NCBI GenBank assembly: GCA_041746855.1
Contig: JBGTGG010000068.1
Span: 1-47,781, forward strand
Source of the DNA: JBGTGG01 sp041746855
Lineage (GTDB): Bacteria; Bacteroidota; Bacteroidia; Cytophagales; Cyclobacteriaceae
DNA: 47,781 nt
Direction of reading: 5' to 3'
A model generated the notes under the pieces. It searched no databases. It saw nothing but the letters and a program-made list of their open reading frames with translations, and was not told where the DNA came from. The translations under genes were made by a program, and so were the position numbers. Numbering within the stretch: the first letter of the stretch is position 1; every line of letters begins with the position of its first letter. This document shows, one piece after another, positions 41,470 to 47,781 of this stretch.

Positions 41470-43218
41470 ATGAAAGAAAATATGATGAAAAAAATAAGAC
41501 TTATAACAATGGCCCTCTTACTCTTAGTAATGGCCGGATGTGACGACTCCTTTCTGGATATGACAAACCGGTTCGGATCAAACACGGATACGTTTTACAA
41601 AACAAAAGCCGATTTTGATGCTGCATTGGCGGGTGTATACAGTACGCTATATTTAAGCGGTGGAAATGTGTTTGCTGAAGAGCATATCACTGCATCCCTA
41701 CTTTCAGATGTAGTATTGGGTGGAGGTGGACCGGATGACCAGGGCGCCAAAAATGTTGACAGTTTTGTTGACCCAAATGATGATACATACCGCGACCTTT
41801 GGATAGAAGCCTATAATGGCATATTCCGTGCGAATAGTATTATTGAAAAAATAGTAGATACGGATTTATCTGCTGATTTTGGTAGTGAAACAGAAGCGCA
41901 GGCATATAAAAATAAGGTTTTAGGTGAAGCCTATTTTATGCGCGGTTTTCTGTTTTTCAGGGCAGCTAAATTTTTTGGAGGTATGCCATTAATTACAGCA
42001 ACCACAACTCCCCGTGATGTCCCAAGGGCCACATTTGATGAAACCTTTGGTTTGATTGCTTCAGACTTGAAACAAGCAATTGATCTACTGCCGCAAACTA
42101 GCCCCGCAGCTATTCCTGTTTCTGAATATGGCCATGCCAACCACTGGGTTGCTCAAGCCTATTTAGCACGTGTCTATTTATTCTACACAGGCTACATGAC
42201 CAATATGGAAGGCCAGGCTACAACAGCGTTTACCCTTCCGGATGGTGGTACTATTACCAAACAAGATGTCATCGGTGAATTAACAGATTGTGTAAATAAC
42301 AGTGGCTATGCACTTGTTGATGACTTCCGCAACTTGTGGCCGTATAGCTATATAAATCAAAGTGCAGATGAAGTAAAATATCCATGGGCCGATGCCGAAG
42401 GATTGGAATGGGCCGGGCAGGACGGTTTCAATGGTGCAATTGGTACGGGTAATACTGAAGTGATGTTTTCTCTACGATACTCTTTTGCTGATTGGGGTTG
42501 GAATAAAGGGCAAAGAACAACCAACCGCGCTGCATTATTTATGGGTCTCCGTGGTAACTCGGGACTCACTCCCTTCGGGGAAGGATGGGGATGGGGAACG
42601 ATCCATACCGAATTCTTTAACCAGTGGAGCAATGATGATTCTAGAAAGTTGGGGTCAGTACTTCGGGTAGGTGTAGCAGAAGAAGGTACAGACGGATACC
42701 AACCTGACAAGGGCGACCATGAAACAGGGCTTTTTAATAAGAAATATATGCACCTTGAATACGATGATGGTAGTGGTGATGGCATGAAGGGGTTATTCAA
42801 TTACGTTTACGGCTGGACTAATACAGATATGCAGCTCAGGCATGCTCAAGACTTCTATTATATGCGCTTTGCTGATTGTCTGTTGATGCTATCTGAATTG
42901 ACCGAAAATCCTCAGTATATGAACAGGGTACGGGACAGAGCAGGTTTGCCAGATGTGGCCTATTCTCTAGATGCACTGAAACAAGAGCGATTACACGAGC
43001 TGGCATTTGAGGGCTTGCGTTGGTTTGACCTTGTACGCTGGGGTGATGTAAATGATCCCTCCAAGAATTTCTTCGACAATGAAATAGCTGTTAGAAATTC
43101 TGGAAGTCCAGCCATCTATAAGGTTACTTATCCAACAGTAACTAAAGGGCTCGTTTCGATTCCTGAATCTGAGATCAGGTTATCGAATGGTGTGTATCAA
43201 CAAAATCCAGGATGGTAA
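41470..43218 (+). CDS. SusD/RagB family glycan-binding lipoprotein
   Basis: A 582-aa outer-membrane surface lipoprotein that caps the SusC barrel and captures glycans. Lipobox VMAGC with C24, followed by DD, which fits the acidic surface-export signal after the cysteine in Bacteroidota. SusD blocks: FYKTKADFDAALAGVYSTLY, NGIFRANSIIEKI, GEAYFMRGFLFFRAAKFFGGMPLI, AYLARVYLFYTGY, and the C-terminal HELAFEGLRWFDLVRWGDV and YQQNPGW. Methionines at residues 5 and 6 are alternative starts that keep the signal. Substrate is set by the partner genes and not visible directly. Confidence 0.96.
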   Translation: MKENMMKKIRLITMALLLLVMAGCDDSFLDMTNRFGSNTDTFYKTKADFDAALAGVYSTLYLSGGNVFAEEHITASLLSDVVLGGGGPDDQGAKNVDSFVDPNDDTYRDLWIEAYNGIFRANSIIEKIVDTDLSADFGSETEAQAYKNKVLGEAYFMRGFLFFRAAKFFGGMPLITATTTPRDVPRATFDETFGLIASDLKQAIDLLPQTSPAAIPVSEYGHANHWVAQAYLARVYLFYTGYMTNMEGQATTAFTLPDGGTITKQDVIGELTDCVNNSGYALVDDFRNLWPYSYINQSADEVKYPWADAEGLEWAGQDGFNGAIGTGNTEVMFSLRYSFADWGWNKGQRTTNRAALFMGLRGNSGLTPFGEGWGWGTIHTEFFNQWSNDDSRKLGSVLRVGVAEEGTDGYQPDKGDHETGLFNKKYMHLEYDDGSGDGMKGLFNYVYGWTNTDMQLRHAQDFYYMRFADCLLMLSELTENPQYMNRVRDRAGLPDVAYSLDALKQERLHELAFEGLRWFDLVRWGDVNDPSKNFFDNEIAVRNSGSPAIYKVTYPTVTKGLVSIPESEIRLSNGVYQQNPGW

Positions 43219-43245
43219 CAGCGATGTAACTTAAATCTAACAGAA

Positions 43246-44100
43246 ATGAAATTGACTAGAAATATAACAACATTAATCATAGCGGGAATAATGCTATTCT
43301 CAGCTGGCTGTGAGCCTATTGAAGATAGAGAACTGTTGAAAAACAGTTTTAACCCTGATAACATCGAACTGGAGGTAATACAAACTGCAGGAGGTGTAGG
43401 AAATGGGTTGACCCTAAAAATGAACACTCCAGGAGTCATTGGATACTGGGATTACCTCATTGATAAAAAGTATACAGATGTGGTAAATGATGTGATTTTC
43501 CCAATTCCGGGAACTCACACCTTTAGGTACATTGTGTCCACACCTTACATTAACGGAAGCAATCCTGATGACCGTGAGGTTATTGTTAAAACCATTGAGG
43601 TTACGATTGAAGAGCTCGATCAACCTCTCCCAGAAGCCTATTATGATTTAGTGGGTGAAAACTTAGAGGGAAAGAGTTGGGTATTTGATAGAGGTAGTGC
43701 TAATTGGTGGTATATGGCATCAGGGGGTCCCACTGAGCCTAAGAACCCACTATCTGTTTGGTGGAATGCTTCAGAATGCTGCGCCCCACCTGACCAGGGT
43801 GGTAAGATGGTTTTCGATTTGGATGGAGGAGCGAATTACACTTATTTCCCTGATGCTGCTGGCGCTGCTGGCGGATCGGGTACTTATAGTTTTAATAATA
43901 CTTTTACTAAATTTTTTATTGGAGGTGGTGTTAATATTCTTGGAGCTGAAGGAACAGCAGGAGTTAATGATTGTGCTAAATCACTGAGTACTCTCGGTGA
44001 GTTCACAATTTTTGAACTCACTGCGGATCGTTTAGTGTTGTACATTCCTGATGCAGCATGTACATCAGGCTGGACATGGGTATTTGTTCCTGAAGAGTAA
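43246..44100 (+). CDS. Surface lipoprotein of the SusCD locus, function unknown
   Basis: A 284-aa lipoprotein: lipobox FSAGC with C22, then an acidic EPIEDRE that may direct it to the cell surface. Residues about 45-135 look like a PKD/Ig-type beta domain (GLTLKMNTPGVIGYWDYLID..., HTFRYIVSTPYINGS). About 150-284 is a Trp- and Gly-rich domain (GKSWVFDRGSANWWYMASGGP, NPLSVWWNASECCAPP, TSGWTWVFVPEE), fitting a carbohydrate-binding beta-sandwich. It holds the SusE/F position 27 bp after susD. I read it as an additional glycan-binding protein, not an enzyme; no catalytic motif is seen. A strong terminator follows. Confidence 0.85.
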   Translation: MKLTRNITTLIIAGIMLFSAGCEPIEDRELLKNSFNPDNIELEVIQTAGGVGNGLTLKMNTPGVIGYWDYLIDKKYTDVVNDVIFPIPGTHTFRYIVSTPYINGSNPDDREVIVKTIEVTIEELDQPLPEAYYDLVGENLEGKSWVFDRGSANWWYMASGGPTEPKNPLSVWWNASECCAPPDQGGKMVFDLDGGANYTYFPDAAGAAGGSGTYSFNNTFTKFFIGGGVNILGAEGTAGVNDCAKSLSTLGEFTIFELTADRLVLYIPDAACTSGWTWVFVPEE

Positions 44101-44127
44101 AGATTAAATAGTAACTTAGGTTCCATG

Positions 44128-44165
44128 AAACCCATCTCAAAATTTACTTTGAGATGGGTTTTTTA
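44128..44165 (+). terminator. Terminator of the SusCD operon
   Basis: Perfect 14-bp stem AAACCCATCTCAAA / TTTGAGATGGGTTT, 6-base loop, then a T-run. It begins 28 bases after the last gene of the locus and separates it from pgi. Confidence 0.92.
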
Positions 44166-44223
44166 TTCCAATAGATAATCATCAATACAGGTAGAATTCT
44201 TAAGTGTTCTCAAGGAAGAATTT

Positions 44224-44231
44224 TACCTTTG
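44224..44231 (+). promoter_or_regulatory. -7 box TACCTTTG upstream of pgi
   Basis: An exact TAnnTTTG match 19 bases before the pgi ATG, after the SusCD terminator. The -33 region is weak. It suggests that the glycolytic genes have their own promoter. Confidence 0.5.
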
Positions 44232-44250
44232 GTAAAAATTAAACATTAGC

Positions 44251-45903
44251 ATGCTCCAAAACATCAACCCCACCGAAACAAAAGCCTGGCAAAAACTTGA
44301 AATGCATTTCCTGATGATGCAAGCCACACACATGCGTGAACTGTTTGAAGATGACCCAGACCGGTTTACGAAATACAGTATACAATTCAACGAAATTCTA
44401 CTCGACTTTTCTAAAAACATTATTACCGAAGAAACGCTTGCAACACTGTGCGAACTCGCCAACGAAGTTGAATTAAACCTCGCCATTGAAGCGATGTTTA
44501 AAGGGGAAACCATTAATCGTACGGAGAATAGAGCCGTGCTTCATACTGCGCTACGAAATCGAGGCAACAATTCTGTTATAGTAGATGGTACGGATGTGAT
44601 GCCTGAAATAAATTCAGTTCTCAATCAAGTAAAACAATTTTCTGAGAAAGTAATCAGTGGTGATTGGAAAGGTTGTACTGGTAAATCCATTACCGATATC
44701 GTAAACATCGGCATTGGTGGTTCCGACCTCGGACCCTACATGGTAACGGAAGCATTAAAACCCTACTGGAAAAATATAACGCCACACTTCGTTTCGAATG
44801 TTGATGGAACGCACTTGGCAGAAACATTGAAAAAAGTGAATGCGGAAACCACGTTGTTCATCATCGCATCAAAAACTTTCACAACGCAGGAAACAATAAC
44901 GAATGCTGAATCAGCACGGGATTGGCTGAAGCGTGAGTTGGGTGATCAAGCAAATGTAGCGAAGCATTTTGTAGCAGTTTCTACCAACACCGAAAAAGTT
45001 ACCGCATTTGGTATTGATGCGCAAAATATGTTCGAGTTTTGGGACTGGGTTGGTGGCAGGTATTCGTTGTGGTCTTCCATCGGATTGTCAATTGCGTGCA
45101 CCATTGGTTACGACAATTTTGAAAAACTTTTGGAGGGTGCCCACGCCATGGACAATCATTTCAAGAATGAACCTTTTGAAAAAAACATTCCTGTTATTCT
45201 TGCACTAATCGGTATCTGGTATACGAATTTTTTTGGAGCCTCTTCAGAAGCCATCCTCCCCTACGATCAATACTTACATCGCTTTGCTGCTTACTTTCAG
45301 CAAGGAAACATGGAGAGCAATGGTAAATCAGTAAGCCGTAGTGGTGCCTATGTAAACTACGCAACCGGTCCTATTATTTGGGGTGAACCCGGAACAAATG
45401 GACAACACGCTTTCTATCAGTTAATCCATCAGGGAACACAATTGATTCCGTGTGATTTTATTGCGCCCGCGAATAGCCATAATCCGATTGGTGATCATCA
45501 CGCAAAACTTCTATCAAATTTCTTTGCGCAATCAGAAGCATTGATGATGGGAAAAACAGGAGATGAAGTGGTGAACGAATTACGGGCGCAAGGGATGAAT
45601 GATGATCAGATCAAAAATCAGGCACCGTTCCGGATTTTCAATGGCAACAAACCAAGCAACAGTATCTTGATTGATAAGTTAACTCCCGAAACATTGGGTA
45701 GCTTGATTGCCATGTATGAACATAAAATTTTTGTTCAAGGTGTGATTTGGAACATCTATAGTTTTGATCAATGGGGTGTAGAACTTGGCAAAGTGCTGGC
45801 AAAAAAAATATTGCCAGAGTTGACTTCCGAAGAAGAAATCACCAGCCATGACGCTTCAACAAATGGATTAATTAATCATTTCAAACGGTTGAAATCTAAT
45901 TGA
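44251..45903 (+). CDS. pgi: Glucose-6-phosphate isomerase
   Basis: A 550-aa cytoplasmic enzyme that interconverts glucose 6-phosphate and fructose 6-phosphate. Both family signatures are present: VGGRYSLWSSIGL (about 266-278) and GVIWNIYSFDQWGVELGK (about 496-513). Also NIGIGGSDLGPYMVTEAL (phosphate binding), SKTFTTQET, and the catalytic-region EPGTNGQHAFYQLIHQG. Length is normal for the long type. It is the first of three hexose genes (pgi, pfkA, glucokinase) on one strand. Confidence 0.98.
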   Translation: MLQNINPTETKAWQKLEMHFLMMQATHMRELFEDDPDRFTKYSIQFNEILLDFSKNIITEETLATLCELANEVELNLAIEAMFKGETINRTENRAVLHTALRNRGNNSVIVDGTDVMPEINSVLNQVKQFSEKVISGDWKGCTGKSITDIVNIGIGGSDLGPYMVTEALKPYWKNITPHFVSNVDGTHLAETLKKVNAETTLFIIASKTFTTQETITNAESARDWLKRELGDQANVAKHFVAVSTNTEKVTAFGIDAQNMFEFWDWVGGRYSLWSSIGLSIACTIGYDNFEKLLEGAHAMDNHFKNEPFEKNIPVILALIGIWYTNFFGASSEAILPYDQYLHRFAAYFQQGNMESNGKSVSRSGAYVNYATGPIIWGEPGTNGQHAFYQLIHQGTQLIPCDFIAPANSHNPIGDHHAKLLSNFFAQSEALMMGKTGDEVVNELRAQGMNDDQIKNQAPFRIFNGNKPSNSILIDKLTPETLGSLIAMYEHKIFVQGVIWNIYSFDQWGVELGKVLAKKILPELTSEEEITSHDASTNGLINHFKRLKSN

Positions 45904-45962
45904 TTAAATAGTGCTTGGTTAGTTAATATAGACATGTATTTTTGGGGGCTTTAAAGAAAAAA

Positions 45963-46946
45963 ATGGACAGTTCGATTAAGAAAATTGGTGTTTTTACATC
46001 GGGTGGAGATGCCCCTGGAATGAACGCAGCCATTCGCGCAGTTGTCCGAACTGCAACCTATTACAAAAAGGAAGTGTTGGGTATTATGCGTGGTTATGAA
46101 GGCATGATTGAAGGAGACTTTACGCGGTTAAATGTTCGTTCTGTTGGAAATATTCTTCAACGAGGCGGCACAATTTTGAAATCTGCGCGCAGCAAAGAAT
46201 TTAGATCACCGGAAGGAAGAAAGAAAGCGTACGATGCTTTACAGGAAGAAGGAATTGATGCGTTGGTTGCAATCGGTGGTGATGGAACGTTTACCGGCCT
46301 CACCAAATTTCACGAAGAATTTCAAATGCCCTCGATATGTATTCCAGGAACTATCGATAACGATATTACCGGAACTGACTTTACCATTGGATTTGATACA
46401 GCAACCAATACAGCCGTTGAAGCCATCGACAGGATTCGCGACACAGCACTCTCCCACAACCGTCTTTTCTTTATCGAAGTGATGGGAAGAAACTCGGGCT
46501 ACATTGCAGTCAATAGTGGTATTGCGGGTGGAGCTGTTGCCATTATCTGCCCCGAACTTGACACCTCCTTTGAGGAGTTGTATGATTTGCTTGTGGCAGG
46601 TGGTAAGACTACCAAAAAATCAAATCTTGTGGTAGTGGCCGAAGGATCCAAAATTGGCGGTGCAAATGAACTGGCCAAAATGATTCAAGACCGGTCTGAT
46701 TATTTCGATATAAAAGTTACCATATTAGGGCACTTACAACGTGGTGGATCACCCACATACTTCGACAGGGTACTTGCCAGTAGAATGGCCGTTGCAGCAG
46801 TAGAGGGACTCCTTGAGGGCAAAACCAATGTAATGGTCGGAATCAAAGACAATAAAGTTGTTTACAATCCATTCGAGGTGATTCAATCAAGTCATCATGA
46901 AATTGATCAGGAAGCATTACGAATTGCAAAAATACTATCCATTTAA
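45963..46946 (+). CDS. pfkA: ATP-dependent 6-phosphofructokinase
   Basis: A 327-aa enzyme from ATG 45963 (MDSSIKKIGVFTSGGDAPGMN); a TTG at 45942 would add seven residues and is not needed. Motifs: TSGGDAPGMNAAIR (ATP), IGGDGTFTG and IPGTIDNDITGTDFTIGFDTA (catalytic D in TIDND), and GHLQRGGSPTYFDR. Glycine after GGD and glycine before TIDND indicate ATP rather than pyrophosphate as donor. It phosphorylates fructose 6-phosphate, the product of Pgi, encoded 59 bp upstream. The next gene starts 11 bp after. Confidence 0.97.
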   Translation: MDSSIKKIGVFTSGGDAPGMNAAIRAVVRTATYYKKEVLGIMRGYEGMIEGDFTRLNVRSVGNILQRGGTILKSARSKEFRSPEGRKKAYDALQEEGIDALVAIGGDGTFTGLTKFHEEFQMPSICIPGTIDNDITGTDFTIGFDTATNTAVEAIDRIRDTALSHNRLFFIEVMGRNSGYIAVNSGIAGGAVAIICPELDTSFEELYDLLVAGGKTTKKSNLVVVAEGSKIGGANELAKMIQDRSDYFDIKVTILGHLQRGGSPTYFDRVLASRMAVAAVEGLLEGKTNVMVGIKDNKVVYNPFEVIQSSHHEIDQEALRIAKILSI

Positions 46947-46957
46947 ATATTACGAGT

Positions 46958-47781
46958 ATGAATAAGGTAACGGTCGGAATCGATATTGGCGGAACGAATA
47001 CAAAATTTGGAATCGTAACACGCGATGGCGAAGTGCTTTATCATAACAGCATCGAAACTCCCATCCATGACACATTCAAAGATTTTTTCAATGCCCTTAC
47101 CGATGCGATCGATGAAGGCATGGCAGTTTTGAAAAATGAATATGAACTGGTAGGTATCGGGGTTGGTGCTGCAAATGGAAATATTTTTCATGGAACTATT
47201 GAGCACGCAACAAATCTGAAATGGAAGGAGGTCATTCCGATCGGTAAAATGTTGGAGGATAAATACAACACCCCCGCTGTCATTACCAATGATGCAAATG
47301 CTGCAGCCGTTGGTGAGATGGTGTATGGGGCTGCAAAAGGCATGAAGGATTTTATTGTGATCACATTGGGAACCGGACTAGGCAGTGGGTTTATCTGCAA
47401 TGGTGAACTCTTAAATGGCAAGCATGGAATTGCAGGCGAAGTTGGCCATACCATGGTAAACCCTACGGGTCGGTATTGCAATTGTGGTAAACGCGGTTGT
47501 CTCGAAACATACGTTTCTGCAACAGGGATTAAGCGAACTGTTTATAAACTGTTGGCCGATCATTTAGAAGACAGTGAATTGCGTGGAATCAGTTTTGATA
47601 ATTTGAATACAGAAATGATTACTGAAGCTGCCCTTCGCGGGGATATTGTTGCCAACAAATGCTTTGAATATTCGGGAAGGATATTGGGAATGAAATTGGC
47701 AGAAACGGTAGTGCACACAGACCCTGAAGCGATATTTATGTCAGGTGGATTATCCAAAGCTGGGGATTTAATTTTCGAACC
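46958..47781 (+). CDS. ROK family glucokinase (3' end cut by window)
   Basis: The first 274 codons of a ROK sugar kinase from ATG 46958. ATP-binding GIDIGGTNTKFGIV lies near residue 7; NDANAAAVGE holds the catalytic aspartate; ITLGTGLGSGFICNGEL and GEVGHT follow; the ROK zinc motif CNCGKRGCLE is complete. It has no N-terminal HTH, so it is a kinase and not a ROK repressor. The order pgi-pfkA-kinase, directly after a glycan locus with a beta-glucosidase, supports glucokinase over fructokinase or N-acetylglucosamine kinase, but the sugar is inferred. Confidence 0.92.
   Translation, partial: MNKVTVGIDIGGTNTKFGIVTRDGEVLYHNSIETPIHDTFKDFFNALTDAIDEGMAVLKNEYELVGIGVGAANGNIFHGTIEHATNLKWKEVIPIGKMLEDKYNTPAVITNDANAAAVGEMVYGAAKGMKDFIVITLGTGLGSGFICNGELLNGKHGIAGEVGHTMVNPTGRYCNCGKRGCLETYVSATGIKRTVYKLLADHLEDSELRGISFDNLNTEMITEAALRGDIVANKCFEYSGRILGMKLAETVVHTDPEAIFMSGGLSKAGDLIFE

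Noticed and set aside
44223..44513. 96-aa minus-strand frame opposite the pgi start
   Set aside because: It is a shadow of pgi; serine-rich translation typical of the antisense frame.

Overview
The window is a stretch of a Bacteroidota chromosome, most likely from the Cytophagales (Cyclobacteriaceae-like, by general impression). Support: a SusC/SusD pair with a one-protein hybrid two-component regulator; a short primary sigma factor (287 aa); a bacillithiol deacetylase (BshB1); DUF349, DUF2911 and PD40/OmpA proteins; lipoprotein signals; little Shine-Dalgarno sequence; and promoters of the Bacteroidota form TTTG-N19-TAnnTTTG, seen cleanly in front of two tRNA genes. The species cannot be named from this sequence alone.

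Layout. 1-3.7 kb: signalling cluster of two tandem stand-alone receivers, a three-PAS histidine kinase, another receiver and a LuxR-type regulator; the last three overlap by 4 bases each. 3.7-4.2 kb: N-terminal relic of a tyrosine recombinase next to tRNA-Asp. 4.2-15.8 kb: mixed envelope and housekeeping genes: TPR-caspase protein, small lipoprotein, TetR regulator, gamma-glutamyltransferase, S9 peptidase, PD40-OmpA protein, 3-methyladenine glycosylase, DUF2911 protein, bestrophin-like channel and small unknowns. 16-27 kb: tRNA-Thr, DUF349 protein, YqgE, PdxH, BshB1, TrxB, RpoD, PNPase, S15, an LptF/LptG permease, a single-domain GIY-YIG nuclease and tRNA-Met. 27.3-31.4 kb: SRPBCC protein, AraC regulator, a second kinase/LuxR pair and a WYL regulator. 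31.4-44.1 kb: polysaccharide utilisation locus (GH3 beta-glucosidase, hybrid two-component regulator, SusC, SusD, surface lipoprotein). 44.2 kb to the end: pgi, pfkA and a ROK glucokinase cut by the window edge. The last two blocks form a logical route: glycan capture and cleavage, then phosphorylation and upper glycolysis of the released hexose.

The most unusual signal is a palindrome family, TCCGCCAATTGGCGGA and a variant, found three times, each embedded in a broken tRNA copy. At tRNA-Thr and at tRNA-Met the broken copy lies between the tRNA promoter and the intact tRNA. At tRNA-Met a third broken copy follows the intact gene, and directly behind it is the GIY-YIG nuclease ORF, flanked by an 18-bp direct repeat that contains half of the palindrome. 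This looks like a minimal tRNA-targeting mobile or repeat-spreading system (nuclease plus palindrome) and is the best candidate here for something undescribed.
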